Of a stretch of DNA of 5,304 nt, positions 1 to 5,199 are shown one piece after another. Below the pieces are notes generated by a model, which saw only the letters and a program-made list of their open reading frames with translations, searched no databases and was not told where the DNA came from. The position numbers and the translations under genes are program-made. Position 1 is the first letter of the stretch. Each line of letters opens with the position of its first letter. Location: NCBI GenBank assembly GCA_017508895.1, contig JAFWRA010000044.1:1-5304 (forward strand). The letters are read 5' to 3'. Source of the stretch: Bacteroidales bacterium (GTDB lineage Bacteria > Bacteroidota > Bacteroidia > Bacteroidales > F082).

Positions 1-49
1 AACCGAATAACGTGCAAATCATGCAAGGAATTAGAAGTAGGAAAAGTAA

Positions 50-135
50 TTTGCAAAATTTGCAAAATAGTGGTAGTCGCAAAATTTGCGAATACCATTT
101 GTTGAGCCGAAAAGCAATGTGCAAATTTTGCACAT
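50..135. repeat. Cluster of three GCAAA-W-TTTGC palindromes (possible operators)
   Basis: Three odd-length palindromes share the core GCAAA-A/T-TTTGC. Site 1 (50-66) has 8-bp arms TTTGCAAA around a central A. Site 2 (77-91) has 7-bp arms TCGCAAA, and after one mismatched pair it extends to 71-97 through TGGTA and TACCA, giving 12 of 13 pairs matched. Site 3 (117-135) has 9-bp arms ATGTGCAAA around a central T. Their centres at 58, 84 and 126 lie 26 and 42 bp apart. Sites 2 and 3 are each followed by ATACCA. Such a cluster fits binding of a dimeric regulator, or a decayed promoter array like the one at 3196-3336, but the binding protein and target gene cannot be named from this window. Confidence 0.6.
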
Positions 136-274
136 ACCACTGCCCGAAATATGATTATCACATGAACATGCATTTATTTTCGTACTATAATTGCAAGCCA
201 AAGAGAAAAGACGTAATGGTGAAGGCATGCTGAATTTGATAAACTAGAAAACTGAATTTAAAATGATTTACGAT

Positions 275-313
275 AGCTTGTGCATTAATTCGGCACAGGC
301 TTTTGTTTTCTTT
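275..313 (+). terminator. Rho-independent terminator
   Basis: The stem AGCTTGTGC (275-283) pairs with GCACAGGCT (293-301) as nine base pairs, one of them a U-G wobble in RNA. The loop is nine bases. A T-rich run, TTTTGTTTTCTTT, follows directly (301-313). It would stop a transcript from the left, either a gene outside the window or a short RNA from 1-270. It lies 30 nt before the ATG of the hypothetical gene at 344, so it could also act as an attenuator in that gene's leader. The tail runs into TTTCTTTG (307-314), one mismatch from a Bacteroidetes -7 box, so a promoter for the next gene may overlap it. Confidence 0.65.
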
Positions 314-343
314 GCAACGTAGAAACAACAAAACCTAACTGCG

Positions 344-877
344 ATGAACGATTATTATGGAAGCGTCCCTTTAGAGGAATACGAACAAATCCTGGCCAAC
401 CGTGAGTATTGGGACAACATTTCTGGCGAATGGCAAATGTGCTCAACAATGGAAGACAAACTTGTGCGATTAGGGACATTCGTGCAAAGAGGCGGTGACC
501 TAAACCGTGTGATTGCCCTTTATGCAGAAGGGCGGGAATACACCTACCGTGTGACGATTCAGCATTGCATAGAGCGGTATCTTGAAGCACTTACAAACAA
601 GCGTGTCGATAATCTCAAGCTTCGTCTGTTTAAACTCGAAAAAGAAGAAGCGGTAAAACTGCTTTCCGAGATGCTGAAAGTGAGCATCGGCGTAGATTTC
701 AGGTACGACAAATACACCTCAAAGCAGGTTTCTTTCGGAATTCTCGACACAAGGAAGTTGGATGCTGAAGGAATACTTACTGCCATAGAACAGGAGCATT
801 GCCAAGCGCACCCCGATGAAAGCACTGAGGAGGTCAGGAAAAGAGCTCATACTTGGATTGGGGATAGTTGGTGGTGA
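344..877 (+). CDS. Hypothetical protein, 177 aa, family not recognised
   Basis: The frame is complete, with 177 codons from the ATG at 344 to the TGA at 875-877. I do not recognise the family and assign no function. The protein is hydrophilic, with no signal peptide and no membrane segment, so it is probably cytoplasmic. The middle part (about residues 75-112) is rich in Leu, Lys, Arg and Glu and looks helical (for example FKLEKEEAVKLLSEMLK). The C-terminus is acidic and then Trp-rich, ending WIGDSWW. No Shine-Dalgarno precedes the ATG; the leader AACAACAAAACC is A-rich, as is usual in Bacteroidetes. It stands after a terminator, and the next gene's promoter begins only about 10 nt past its stop. 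It is therefore probably a single-gene unit, possibly with readthrough into the nuclease gene. Codon use looks like normal coding sequence and no longer frame competes on either strand. Confidence 0.7.
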   Translation: MNDYYGSVPLEEYEQILANREYWDNISGEWQMCSTMEDKLVRLGTFVQRGGDLNRVIALYAEGREYTYRVTIQHCIERYLEALTNKRVDNLKLRLFKLEKEEAVKLLSEMLKVSIGVDFRYDKYTSKQVSFGILDTRKLDAEGILTAIEQEHCQAHPDESTEEVRKRAHTWIGDSWW

Positions 878-894
878 AAAATAATGTATATTTG
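868..894 (+). promoter_or_regulatory. Promoter of the nuclease-regulator-exonuclease operon
   Basis: TATATTTG at 887-894 is a full match to the Bacteroidetes -7 box TAnnTTTG and is followed by CAAAAA. The nearest upstream TTG (868-870) is 16 nt away, shorter than the usual spacing of about 19-20, so the -33 element is weak. Transcription should begin near position 900, giving a leader of about 20 nt before the ATG at 919. The box lies just after the stop codon of the hypothetical gene. Confidence 0.7.
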
Positions 895-918
895 CAAAAA
901 CTTTAATCGATCAGTAAT

Positions 919-1785
919 ATGGATAACAATATCATCATTACCATCCAAGAACTTCTGACTGGAAGAAACGCTGAGTTTGACAAAGCAACTAAAATCAAAC
1001 TCGTGAGACACAAAGAAAACAAAGCGATAATCCATTTTCGTGACGAAGAATATAGGGGGTCACTCTATCATATGTATCAATTCGACCGACCGAAATTTCT
1101 TAGATATCAGAGCCATCAAGCCACTGAAAACTTCAATTCTGTCGAATACATCGTCTCGTTTATTGGCGGAAGTGGTCAAGAAGCACGATTTGTAGGTGTT
1201 TACAAGAATTGCGGACATAAAACCGTTGATGAAAAAACTTCTTTATTTGATTTCCAAGAAGTTGAAGGATTCGAAATACTAAATGAAAGAGTGATAATAA
1301 ATTGGGGCAAATCAGCGATTTCATGGCATCAATGGTGGGAAAACAACAAAGAAGTAGTTCGCATAGACAAGGGAATTGGCATCGACAACGTTCCACCTTT
1401 CACACAATATGAAGATGTTGTGCTCAATTATGAGCAGTTAAAAAAGATTATTGACACGCAAAATCCAGAATGGAAATCAAAACTTGAAGCGTGCAACTGC
1501 ATATATCTTATTTTAGACAAAAGCAATGGGAAACACTATGTTGGCTCCACATACAACAAACAAGGGATTTGGGGTAGATGGAGTATTTATGCTGAAACAG
1601 GTCATGGAAATGACGTTTCATTAATAGGTCTTTTGGAGAAAGACCCATTTTATGCCCAAAAGTATTTTCAATGGAGCATACTTGAAACACTTCCGTTGAA
1701 TGTTGTTGACACCGTAGCAGTTGACAGAGAGTCGCTTTACAAAGAAAAGTTTGGCACAAGAGAATTTGGTTATAATAATAATTGA
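919..1785 (+). CDS. GIY-YIG nuclease with unidentified N-terminal domain
   Basis: This 288-aa protein carries a GIY-YIG endonuclease domain at about residues 190-288. The first motif is degenerate, CIY at 194-196, and the second is YVG at 207-209. The conserved arginine is most likely R220 in IWGRW, the metal-binding glutamate is E271 in ESLYKEK, and the terminal Asn of FGYNNN fits the usual C-terminal Asn. GIY-YIG enzymes cut one DNA strand using a divalent metal; some are restriction enzymes (Eco29kI, Hpy188I) and others serve repair or homing. Residues 1 to about 135 form a separate domain with the segment EYIVSFIGGSGQEARFVGVYK (77-97), described here only by position since it is not a family I can name. 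A PUA-like DNA-recognition role is a guess. It is AT-rich (30% GC in 1201-1260), unlike the next gene, which starts 6 nt later. Its own promoter lies about 25 nt upstream. The nuclease call is firm; the biological target is unknown. Confidence 0.85.
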   Translation: MDNNIIITIQELLTGRNAEFDKATKIKLVRHKENKAIIHFRDEEYRGSLYHMYQFDRPKFLRYQSHQATENFNSVEYIVSFIGGSGQEARFVGVYKNCGHKTVDEKTSLFDFQEVEGFEILNERVIINWGKSAISWHQWWENNKEVVRIDKGIGIDNVPPFTQYEDVVLNYEQLKKIIDTQNPEWKSKLEACNCIYLILDKSNGKHYVGSTYNKQGIWGRWSIYAETGHGNDVSLIGLLEKDPFYAQKYFQWSILETLPLNVVDTVAVDRESLYKEKFGTREFGYNNN

Positions 1786-1791
1786 CTTTTT

Positions 1792-2700
1792 ATGTCCAAA
1801 AACCAAATCAACAAATACGTCTGGCTCGTAGAGACGCTCTACCATGCCAAGAAAATCACTCTGAAGGAAATCAACCGCAGGTGGCTCGATACCGATTTGA
1901 GCGAGGGTCTGGAGATTCCGCGCCGCACGTTCCATACATGGAAGAACGCGGTGGAAGATATGTTCGGCCTCGTCATTCTATGCGACAAGAGCGATGGCGA
2001 CCGCTATTACATCGAGAACCGCGAGGTGCTGGAGGATGACGGCCTGCAACGCTGGCTGCTCAGCACCATGTCGGTCAACAACACACTGTTGGAAAACAAA
2101 GCCCTCAGCGACCGCATCCTGTTGGAAAGCATCCCATCGGGTCAGGACTTCCTCGCCACGGTCGTGGAAGCCATGAAGAAAAACCGATTATTAGAAATCA
2201 CTTATAAAGGCTTTTGGAGCGAAAGCGAGCACACATTTCCCGTGGCACCTTATTGCGTGAAGCTGTTCCGCCAACGGTGGTACATGGTGGGCAACAGCGT
2301 CTACGAAGACAAGATCCGCATCTATTCCCTAGATCGCGTACTGAAAGCCCAATTGTCGGAGAAGACCTTCAAATACCCCAAGAAATTCAACCCAGAGAAC
2401 TACTTCAAAGGCTGTTTCGGAATCATTCGCGACGAGGAATGCCCCATCGAGACCGTGAAGATAAAGGTGAGCGCCGACCAAGCCAACTACCTGCGTTCCC
2501 TACCCTTGCATCCTTCGCAGAAGGAGTTGGTGCATACGGGCGAATACAGCATCTTCTCCGTTGAGGTGCGCCCCACCTTCGACTTCCAGCAAGAACTCCT
2601 TTGGAACGGCGATGCACTTGAAGTGCTGGAACCGCTTTGGCTGCGCAAGGAAATGGCTGGCATTGCGAAGCGGATGTGGAACAATTACAACAAGAAATGA
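1792..2700 (+). CDS. WYL-domain transcriptional regulator (wHTH-WYL-WCX)
   Basis: This 302-aa protein has the order winged HTH, WYL, WCX. Residues 1-75 form the DNA-binding part, with a likely recognition segment IPRRTFHTWKNAVED (42-56) and a wing ending DGDRYYIEN. The WYL domain spans about 122-200. Its signature reads RWYMVG (162-167), so Met replaces the usual Leu, followed by IRIYSLDRV (175-183). Residues 218-298 fit the WCX extension. WYL domains are thought to sense nucleic-acid or nucleotide ligands; relatives with this layout, BrxR and CapW, repress defence operons. The ATG at 1792 is 6 nt after the nuclease stop and has no Shine-Dalgarno, and the stop overlaps the exonuclease start as ATGA, so the three genes are probably one transcript. 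GC content is much higher than in the nuclease gene (58% in 1981-2040). The family call is secure; its operator and ligand are not visible. Confidence 0.9.
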   Translation: MSKNQINKYVWLVETLYHAKKITLKEINRRWLDTDLSEGLEIPRRTFHTWKNAVEDMFGLVILCDKSDGDRYYIENREVLEDDGLQRWLLSTMSVNNTLLENKALSDRILLESIPSGQDFLATVVEAMKKNRLLEITYKGFWSESEHTFPVAPYCVKLFRQRWYMVGNSVYEDKIRIYSLDRVLKAQLSEKTFKYPKKFNPENYFKGCFGIIRDEECPIETVKIKVSADQANYLRSLPLHPSQKELVHTGEYSIFSVEVRPTFDFQQELLWNGDALEVLEPLWLRKEMAGIAKRMWNNYNKK

Positions 2701-3191
2701 ATTCCTTCGCCGCCATAGATTTCGAGACCGCCAACAACGAGCGCACCAGCGTGTGCAGCGTAGGTGTGGTGATTGTGAAAGAAGGTGAGTTCGTCGACTC
2801 GTTCTATTCGCTCATCCAACCGGAGCCGAACTATTACCTGTATTGGAACACGCTCGTCCATGGCATTACCAAGGAGGACACCGAGGATGCACCTGTGTTT
2901 CCATACGTCTGGCAAAAGATTGAGCCTCTAATTGAAGGTCTGCCTCTCGTGGCGCACAATAGTCCCTTCGACGAGGGTTGCCTCAAGGCCGTGATGCGCT
3001 GCTACCAGATGGATTACCCCGACTATCAGTTCTACTGCACCTGCCGCGCCGCGCGCAAACACTTTGGAAAACTGCTACCCAACCACCAACTCCACACCGT
3101 GGCGGCTGCCTGCGGCTACGATTTGGTCAACCATCATAACGCCTTGGCCGATGCCGAGGCCTGCGCTTGGATTGCTCGAGAGATTTTGTGA
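2697..3191 (+). CDS. DEDDh 3'-5' exonuclease (DnaQ-like)
   Basis: This is a 164-aa stand-alone exonuclease domain of the DnaQ/RNase T fold. Exo I is AAIDFETAN, with D8 and E10. Exo II is LVAHNSPFDEGCL, with D92. Exo III is HNALADAEA, with H147 and D152 spaced H-x4-D, which makes it the DEDDh subclass. All five catalytic residues are present, so it should remove nucleotides from 3' ends of DNA or RNA with two metal ions. No polymerase, BRCT or helicase part is attached, so it is not obviously a replicative proofreading subunit. I chose the ATG at 2697 because it gives the ATGA overlap with the regulator stop and begins just before Exo I. An upstream ATG at 2637 would add 20 residues unlike the family, read from inside the regulator gene. 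Close coupling suggests joint expression with the regulator. The substrate is unknown. Confidence 0.9.
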   Translation: MNSFAAIDFETANNERTSVCSVGVVIVKEGEFVDSFYSLIQPEPNYYLYWNTLVHGITKEDTEDAPVFPYVWQKIEPLIEGLPLVAHNSPFDEGCLKAVMRCYQMDYPDYQFYCTCRAARKHFGKLLPNHQLHTVAAACGYDLVNHHNALADAEACAWIAREIL

Positions 3192-3239
3192 TTCCATTCG
3201 GAATTTACTGTAATTTTTCAGAAAATTCCGAATAGAATC
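3190..3239. repeat. Inverted repeat, copy 1, before the ATPase gene
   Basis: The arms ATTCGGAATTT (3196-3206) and AAATTCCGAAT (3223-3233) pair perfectly around a 16-nt centre. After one mismatch the pairing continues with GATTC (3190-3194) and GAATC (3235-3239), giving 16 of 17 pairs. The outer arm starts inside the exonuclease stop codon. The centre holds CTGTAATTTTTCAG, itself nearly palindromic, and TAATTTTT in the place of a -7 box (last base wrong). As RNA it would fold into a strong stem that might end the upstream transcript, but no T tract follows. Confidence 0.75.
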
Positions 3240-3247
3240 GGTTATTA

Positions 3248-3285
3248 AATCGGAATTTATTGTAATTTTACAGAAAAATCGGAAT
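3248..3285. repeat. Inverted-repeat unit, copy 2, with altered right arm
   Basis: This copy has the same 11+16+11 layout, starting 52 bp after copy 1. The left arm is AATCGGAATTT. The right arm reads AAAATCGGAAT and not the expected complement, so the outer symmetry is lost and CGGAAT appears twice in the same direction. The central part holds a perfect 12-bp palindrome, TGTAATTTTACA (3261-3272). The -7-like sequence TAATTTTA (3263-3270) has one mismatch. Confidence 0.7.
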
Positions 3286-3290
3286 AAAAT

Positions 3291-3321
3291 TTGTTTCAAT
3301 TCGGAATTTATTGTAATTTTG
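3291..3321 (+). promoter_or_regulatory. Promoter of the ATPase-carbonic anhydrase unit
   Basis: TTG at 3291-3293 is separated by 20 nt from TAATTTTG at 3314-3321, matching the Bacteroidetes -33/-7 pattern. Transcription should start near 3325-3328, leaving a leader of only about 13-16 nt before the ATG at 3341, with no Shine-Dalgarno. The -7 box is in the centre of inverted-repeat copy 3, which suggests repression by a protein that recognises the arms. Confidence 0.65.
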
Positions 3322-3336
3322 CAGAAAATTCCGAAT
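3299..3336. repeat. Inverted repeat, copy 3, enclosing the ATPase promoter
   Basis: The arms ATTCGGAATTT (3299-3309) and AAATTCCGAAT (3326-3336) pair perfectly around a 16-nt centre, 51 bp after copy 2. Only this copy has the complete -7 box TAATTTTG, at 3314-3321. The right arm ends 4 nt before the ATG of the ATPase gene, so a protein bound here would cover the promoter and the likely start site. Confidence 0.8.
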
Positions 3337-3340
3337 AAAT

Positions 3341-4606
3341 ATGGGCCAAACTTATATCAAACGCGAAACTTACCTCCAAAAACTCATCGACCGAATGGAC
3401 AATGGCGAAGTGAAAATCGTCACTGGTCCAAGGCGATGCGGGAAATCGTGGCTCCTCAAGCGCATCTTCAAAGATTATCTACTCTCCAACGGTGTAGCTG
3501 GAGAAAACATCATCATTGTTTCCTTCGACATGGATGACGAAGAGGAAATGTATGGCGACCTCACCGAGCGTGGAGCCTTGAAAGAGTTCCTTTATAGCCG
3601 CATCACTTCGCAAAAAACCAATTATTATGTCATTTTAGACGAAGTGCAAGAAGTGGAGGGTTTTGAAAAGATTGTCAACGGCCTGAATGCCAAGGATAAC
3701 GTGGACGTTTACATCACCGGAAGCAATTCCCATTTCCTTTCTTCCGACATCCGAACCATCTTTCGCGGTCGCGGTGATGAAGTGCGAGTTTATCCACTTT
3801 CATTCAAGGAGTTTTGCTCAAACAGGACCGAGCCTATTAACGAACTTTGGAAAGAATACTACACCTACGGAGGCATGCCCGGGTTGCTCAACCACCATAC
3901 TCCCGAGCAGAAAGCGGCTTACTTGCAACGGCTTTGGAACAAGACTTACCTTGACGACGTGGTGGAACGCAACCATGTGAAAAACCGCGAAGCCCTTTCT
4001 GCGCTTGCCGATGCGCTGTGTTCATCTATCGGCTCCTTGACCAACCCCAACCGCATCAGCAACGTGCTTCAAAGTGTGCAAAAGACCAAAATCGACCCAG
4101 AAACTGTTGGAAACTACATTGATTACCTTGAGGAGGCCTTCCTTTTCGAAGGTGCAAAACGCTTCAACATCAAGGGAAACAAATATTTTGAAAGCATTAA
4201 GAAATACTATGCCGTCGATGTGGGACTGCGCAATGCCAAACTCAATTTCCGTCAGCAGGAAATCACTCACATCATGGAAAATGTCATATACAACGAATTG
4301 AGGATGAAGGAGTTCAGTGTCGATGTAGGATTGGTGGAAAGTCGCGAAATGCGTGAAGGCAAGATGGCCTACATACAATACGAAATCGACTTCATCGCAC
4401 AAAACGGGATGGACAAGTACTATATCCAATCCGCCTTCAAGATGGACAATGCCGAAAAGCAAGAAAATGAAATCCGCTCGCTGCAAAAAGTGGACGACAA
4501 CTTCAAAAAAATCGTCATCACTGGAGACGACATCGCCACCTATACCGATGCAAAAGGTATAGTTTATATGGGATTATTTCAATTTTTAAAAGGAGAATTA
4601 CTATGA
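3341..4606 (+). CDS. AAA+ ATPase with C-terminal DUF4143 domain
   Basis: This complete 421-aa protein is of the AAA_14/DUF4143 type. The P-loop is GPRRCGKS (29-36), Walker B is VILDEVQE (97-104) and sensor 1 is ITGSN (125-129). FRGRGDEVRVYPLSF (141-155) is the usual segment after sensor 1. The rest, about residues 200-421, is the DUF4143 region, often described as a degenerate PD-(D/E)XK nuclease fold. It shows YEIDFIA at 347-353 and YIQSA at 361-365, where a catalytic nuclease would normally have a lysine, so cleavage activity is doubtful. Proteins of this family are abundant and variable in Bacteroidales genomes and their function is not settled. There is no signal peptide or membrane segment. 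The start fits the family's usual opening, with IKRE close to the N-terminus. Three repeat units precede it, one holding its promoter. Its stop overlaps the carbonic anhydrase ATG by 4 nt. Confidence 0.9.
   Translation: MGQTYIKRETYLQKLIDRMDNGEVKIVTGPRRCGKSWLLKRIFKDYLLSNGVAGENIIIVSFDMDDEEEMYGDLTERGALKEFLYSRITSQKTNYYVILDEVQEVEGFEKIVNGLNAKDNVDVYITGSNSHFLSSDIRTIFRGRGDEVRVYPLSFKEFCSNRTEPINELWKEYYTYGGMPGLLNHHTPEQKAAYLQRLWNKTYLDDVVERNHVKNREALSALADALCSSIGSLTNPNRISNVLQSVQKTKIDPETVGNYIDYLEEAFLFEGAKRFNIKGNKYFESIKKYYAVDVGLRNAKLNFRQQEITHIMENVIYNELRMKEFSVDVGLVESREMREGKMAYIQYEIDFIAQNGMDKYYIQSAFKMDNAEKQENEIRSLQKVDDNFKKIVITGDDIATYTDAKGIVYMGLFQFLKGELL
4591..4595 (+). promoter_or_regulatory. Strong Shine-Dalgarno for the carbonic anhydrase
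   Basis: AGGAG at 4591-4595 ends 7 nt before the ATG at 4603 and lies within the last codons of the ATPase. The other genes here show no such site, which is normal for Bacteroidetes. This one supports the start at 4603 and suggests translation that does not depend wholly on the overlapping upstream gene. Confidence 0.65.
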
Positions 4607-5151
4607 AAACAGATTCAAAACAAGCCTTAGATCTACTCAAAGCAGGTAACGCCCGTTTTGTTTCAGGTACATTGGCACCAAAAGACGACTATGCAACTTT
4701 GCGGGAGCAACTCAGCGCCGGTCAGCATCCCTTCGCTGTGGTACTATGCTGCTCCGACAGCCGTGTGGCACCTGAGATTATCTTTGACCAAAAACTCGGC
4801 GACCTCTTCGTCATCCGCAATGCGGGCAACATCGTGGACGAGGAAGTCCTTGGCTCCATAGAATATGCAGTCGAACATCTGGAGACGCCCTTGGTGGTCG
4901 TTATGGGGCACTCAGCCTGTGGTGCGGTCACGGCAACCTGCCAAGGCGGTGACTTGCCCGGCCATATCCTGGATTTAGCCAAACGCATCAAGCCTTCCAT
5001 CAACACAAACTGCTGCATCGATGACAATGCGAAGCAACATGCCAAAAGGATGACACAACTGATCGAAGAAGATGAAATCGTCCATCATGTTGGCGCCAAA
5101 GTCGTTGCGGCTTTCTACAATCTCGAAAGTGGAAAAGTGGAATGGCTGTAA
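4603..5151 (+). CDS. Beta-class carbonic anhydrase
   Basis: This 182-aa enzyme interconverts CO2 and bicarbonate in the cytoplasm, supplying bicarbonate to carboxylases and helping pH balance. The zinc ligands of the beta class are all visible: C50 and D52 in CCSDSRVAPE, and H103 and C106 in GHSACGA. D52 with R54 forms the usual catalytic Asp-Arg pair. The stretch GDLFVIRNAGNIVDEEVLGSIEYA (66-89, cited by position) is typical for the family. The C-terminus, YNLESGKVEWL, closes the domain as expected, so the gene is full length. No signal peptide is seen. The ATG overlaps the ATPase stop as ATGA and has a strong AGGAG, so it is expressed at least partly from the ATPase promoter. That pairing is unusual because nothing links the two functions. 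No dedicated promoter is apparent inside the end of the ATPase gene. Confidence 0.95.
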   Translation: MKTDSKQALDLLKAGNARFVSGTLAPKDDYATLREQLSAGQHPFAVVLCCSDSRVAPEIIFDQKLGDLFVIRNAGNIVDEEVLGSIEYAVEHLETPLVVVMGHSACGAVTATCQGGDLPGHILDLAKRIKPSINTNCCIDDNAKQHAKRMTQLIEEDEIVHHVGAKVVAAFYNLESGKVEWL

Positions 5152-5163
5152 GGCAGTTTTCAC

Positions 5164-5171
5164 TATTTTTG
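5164..5171 (+). promoter_or_regulatory. Promoter (-7 box) for a gene starting near 5200
   Basis: TATTTTTG is a full match to TAnnTTTG. It sits 12 nt after the carbonic anhydrase stop and 28 nt before the ATG at 5200. The -33 region is weak: only TGG at 5143-5145, 18 nt upstream. The leader AACATTAAACA before the ATG is A-rich, as in many Bacteroidetes genes. Confidence 0.55.
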
Positions 5172-5199
5172 TCGTCTCATTCATAGAAAACATTAAACA

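Larger units (their letters stand above)
1..343. other. Gene-poor leading region with palindromes and a terminator
   Basis: I see no convincing protein gene in this stretch. A 73-codon frame at 12-233 exists, but its amino-acid pattern (LQNLQN, repeated Cys and His) is what palindromic A/T-rich repeats give when translated. The stretch holds three GCAAA-W-TTTGC palindromes at 50-135, a short direct repeat of CTGAATTT at 230-237 and 252-259, and a terminator-like hairpin at 275-301 with a T-rich tail. A weak -7-like sequence, TATAATTG (186-193, one mismatch to TAnnTTTG), could start a transcript of about 110 nt ending at the terminator. It has no -33 partner. The terminator could equally end a gene lying upstream of the window. 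Confidence 0.6.

Noticed and set aside
186..193. TATAATTG as a promoter in the leading region
   Set aside because: It has one mismatch at a key position and no TTG near the expected distance, so I keep it only as a possibility and do not list it as a feature.
12..233. Open frame of 73 codons with several Cys and His residues
   Set aside because: It runs straight through the palindrome cluster, whose repeats produce the LQNLQN pattern; the Cys and His spacing matches no zinc-binding family, and an antisense frame covers the same repeats.
230..259. Direct repeat of CTGAATTT, 22 bp apart
   Set aside because: An eight-base match in A/T-rich sequence is likely by chance and no structure surrounds it.
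2637..2696. Earlier ATG that would lengthen the exonuclease by 20 residues
   Set aside because: The extra residues come from the regulator gene read in another frame and do not resemble the family; the ATGA overlap at 2697 places the start just before the first catalytic motif.
3190..3340. Repeats at regular 51-52 bp spacing that might suggest a CRISPR array
   Set aside because: The centres between the arms are alike in all copies instead of unique, there are only three units, and a promoter lies in the last one.
4022..4486. Minus-strand open frame of 154 codons
   Set aside because: It lies wholly inside the well-supported ATPase gene and reads like the reverse of coding sequence; no promoter or family motif supports it.
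5128..5170. Possible terminator after the carbonic anhydrase: AGTG-G-AAAA against TTTTCACT followed by T residues
   Set aside because: The stem is mostly A-T with a bulge and a long partly unpaired interior, and the T tract is better explained as the -7 box TATTTTTG.
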